Part shown: positions 63,018-64,000 of the stretch, one piece after another
Layout of the letters: every line of letters begins with the position of its first letter
Numbering within the stretch: position 1 is the stretch's first letter
NCBI RefSeq assembly: GCF_000002985.6
Contig: NC_003280.10
Location: forward strand, 14,752,501-14,816,500
DNA: 64,000 nucleotides
Direction of reading: 5' to 3'
Source: Caenorhabditis elegans
Taxonomy: Eukaryota; Nematoda; Chromadorea; Rhabditida; Rhabditidae
Notes under the pieces: generated by a model
The model's database searches: none
Seen by the model: the letters and a program-made list of their open reading frames with translations, nothing else
Told to the model about the DNA's origin: nothing
Program-made: the position numbers and the translations under genes

Positions 63018-63596
63018 ATGACTAAGGGTACTCAAGCTTTCGGAAAGAAGCACGTTAAGTCTCACACGCTTTGCAAGCGTTGCGGAAAGTCATCGTTCCA
63101 TATCCAGAAGAAGCGTTGCGCTTCCTGCGGATATCCAGATGCCAAGAAGAGAACCTACAACTGGGGAGCCAAGTCCATCCGCAGACGCACCACCGGAACC
63201 GGCCGCACCCGTCATCTGAGAGACGTCAACGCTCGCTTCAGGTATTTTTTAAATTTAAATTGGAAAATATTTTTAAAAAATTGGAAGAATAAACTATCGA
63301 CCGGTCTAATTTGTCTTATTACTTTCTGCTCCATGTGTGTTACTCAAATTCAATTTGGCAAAATATATAGCTCAAAATTGAAATTTTAAATTAGCTTTTT
63401 TTGTGTTACTGGACTGTAAGTGAATTTCAACATGCAATTCTCAATGCATAATAGTTTTCTAAAACCTTTCCAAACTAAAATTGTTCGATTCTGAAAAATA
63501 TGCCTTCAAAAATGCTTTTAACAATGCCCTTTTTCTTTCAGAAACGGATTCCGCGAGGGAACAACTCCAAAGCCACGCGCTCAACCAACCAACTAA
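63018..63596 (+). CDS. rpl-37: Ribosomal protein eL37
   Basis: Two exons, 63018-63241 and 63542-63596, giving 92 aa (human 97). The start follows TTTTCAG directly, so the SL leader joins right at the ATG. The zinc-binding pattern CKRCGKSS...KKRCASCG (C-x2-C ... C-x2-C) occupies residues 19-37, and the rest is strongly basic ([18 protein letters not shown]). eL37 is a small 60S protein contacting 5.8S/25-28S rRNA. Codon use is extremely biased, as expected for ribosomal proteins. The poly(A) signal AATAAA is at 63619. The gene converges on the minus-strand gene at the right edge. Confidence 0.96.
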
Positions 63597-63744
63597 TTTG
63601 TTGCTGTTAATTGTTGACAATAAACTGTCTACGTTCCAAGAAAGAAATCTTTATTGTTTTTAATGTACACAGAATAAGAAGAAATGATCCTGAAGTAAAG
63701 CTCAATAATTTATTCAACGTGGTTAAAGTGCGAACAATCACAGT

Positions 63745-64000
63745 TCAAAATTGTCGTCTATATCGGTGATCCCGAAGCTCTTGAGACCAGTCTCCCAGAT
63801 CGATAACATGGAGTACGTCGGATAGTTGAATGTTGTCGGTAGTTAAGTGCACCAATTCCTGGAAATATTAGTTTGAATTAGATAAAAGTTGGCTTTCGTC
63901 TTCTACCATTATAGATGCCAATAGAAGAACCATAGTTGATACTCTGATGCCTTGCTGCTCCTCTGGCAGCTTGATGCAATAACCCAGAAGCTCCAAGTAG
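63745..64000 (-). CDS. Nuclear hormone receptor, ligand-binding domain C-terminus (partial)
   Basis: Only the last two exons are in the window on the minus strand: one running from the right edge to 63907, and 63858-63745, joined in phase 0. The encoded end reads LGYCIKLPEEQQGIRVSTM VLLLASIMELV, then LTTDNIQLSDVLHVIDLGDW, and stops after RRQF. A helix with R/L-L-L-L...I..L followed by a short amphipathic helix with D and L fits helices 10-12 of HNF4-type nematode nuclear receptors. From memory nhr-61 lies next to rpl-37, which agrees, but the DNA-binding domain is outside the window. The gene is convergent with rpl-37, about 150 bp from its stop. Confidence 0.55.

Noticed and set aside
63242-63541. 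Possible snoRNA in the rpl-37 intron
   Set aside because: No C/D box pair or H/ACA hairpins with an ACA box could be found by eye.

Overview
The window looks like Caenorhabditis, almost certainly C. elegans: short introns ending in TTTTCAG, trans-splice-type acceptors just before start codons, AT-rich introns and many foldback repeats. The products tac-1 (260 codons as modelled), eif-3.B, tbc-20, an OST-alpha gene and rpl-37 occur together. From memory this matches the right arm of chromosome II (clones Y54E2A and W01D2). All exon models below were read by eye from splice signals and checked for reading phase.

Layout. 0.4-1.4 kb: tac-1 (minus). 2.2-25.2 kb: a 12-exon gene for an ASCC3-type double-cassette helicase (plus). 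Its introns hold two antisense genes, one secreted or membrane-anchored (3.5-5.2 kb) and one lysine-rich (19.4-20.5 kb). Its 7.5-kb intron holds a chain of Helitron-like units (9.8-15.3 kb). 25.9-30.0 kb: a TAF3/TAF8-like histone-fold protein. 30-38.6 kb: mostly repeats, plus an inverted pair of VMO-I genes of which one is truncated. 38.6-40.1 kb: a MOLO1-type membrane protein. 40.1-42.9 kb: direct repeats. 42.9-48.2 kb: eif-3.B followed by tbc-20, same strand, possibly an operon. 48.5-51.8 kb: a REEP-like gene (minus) whose last intron contains a transposon and a small RNA gene. 51.9-52.4 kb: two more small RNA genes. 53.5-55.6 kb: an srt-type GPCR. 56.5 kb: a small membrane protein. 60.5-62.2 kb: an OST-alpha family transporter. 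63.0-63.6 kb: rpl-37. The right edge holds the 3' end of a probable nuclear receptor (minus).

The most notable signal is three Y-RNA/stem-bulge-RNA-like genes near 48.9, 52.0 and 52.3 kb. Each has the bulged-C helix typical of Ro-binding Y RNAs, a T-run terminator, and an upstream PSE-like element exactly 25 nt before an identical TATATATACC box. The second is the Helitron-like concatemer: successive units begin TCTGCC and end in a hairpin plus CTAG.

Functionally, several genes concern RNA and translation (ASCC3-type ribosome-rescue or repair helicase, eIF3b, eL37, Y-like RNAs). Others concern membranes and secretion (TBC1D20-type Rab GAP, REEP-like, OST-alpha, MOLO1, VMO-I, srt). I see no evidence that they form one pathway.
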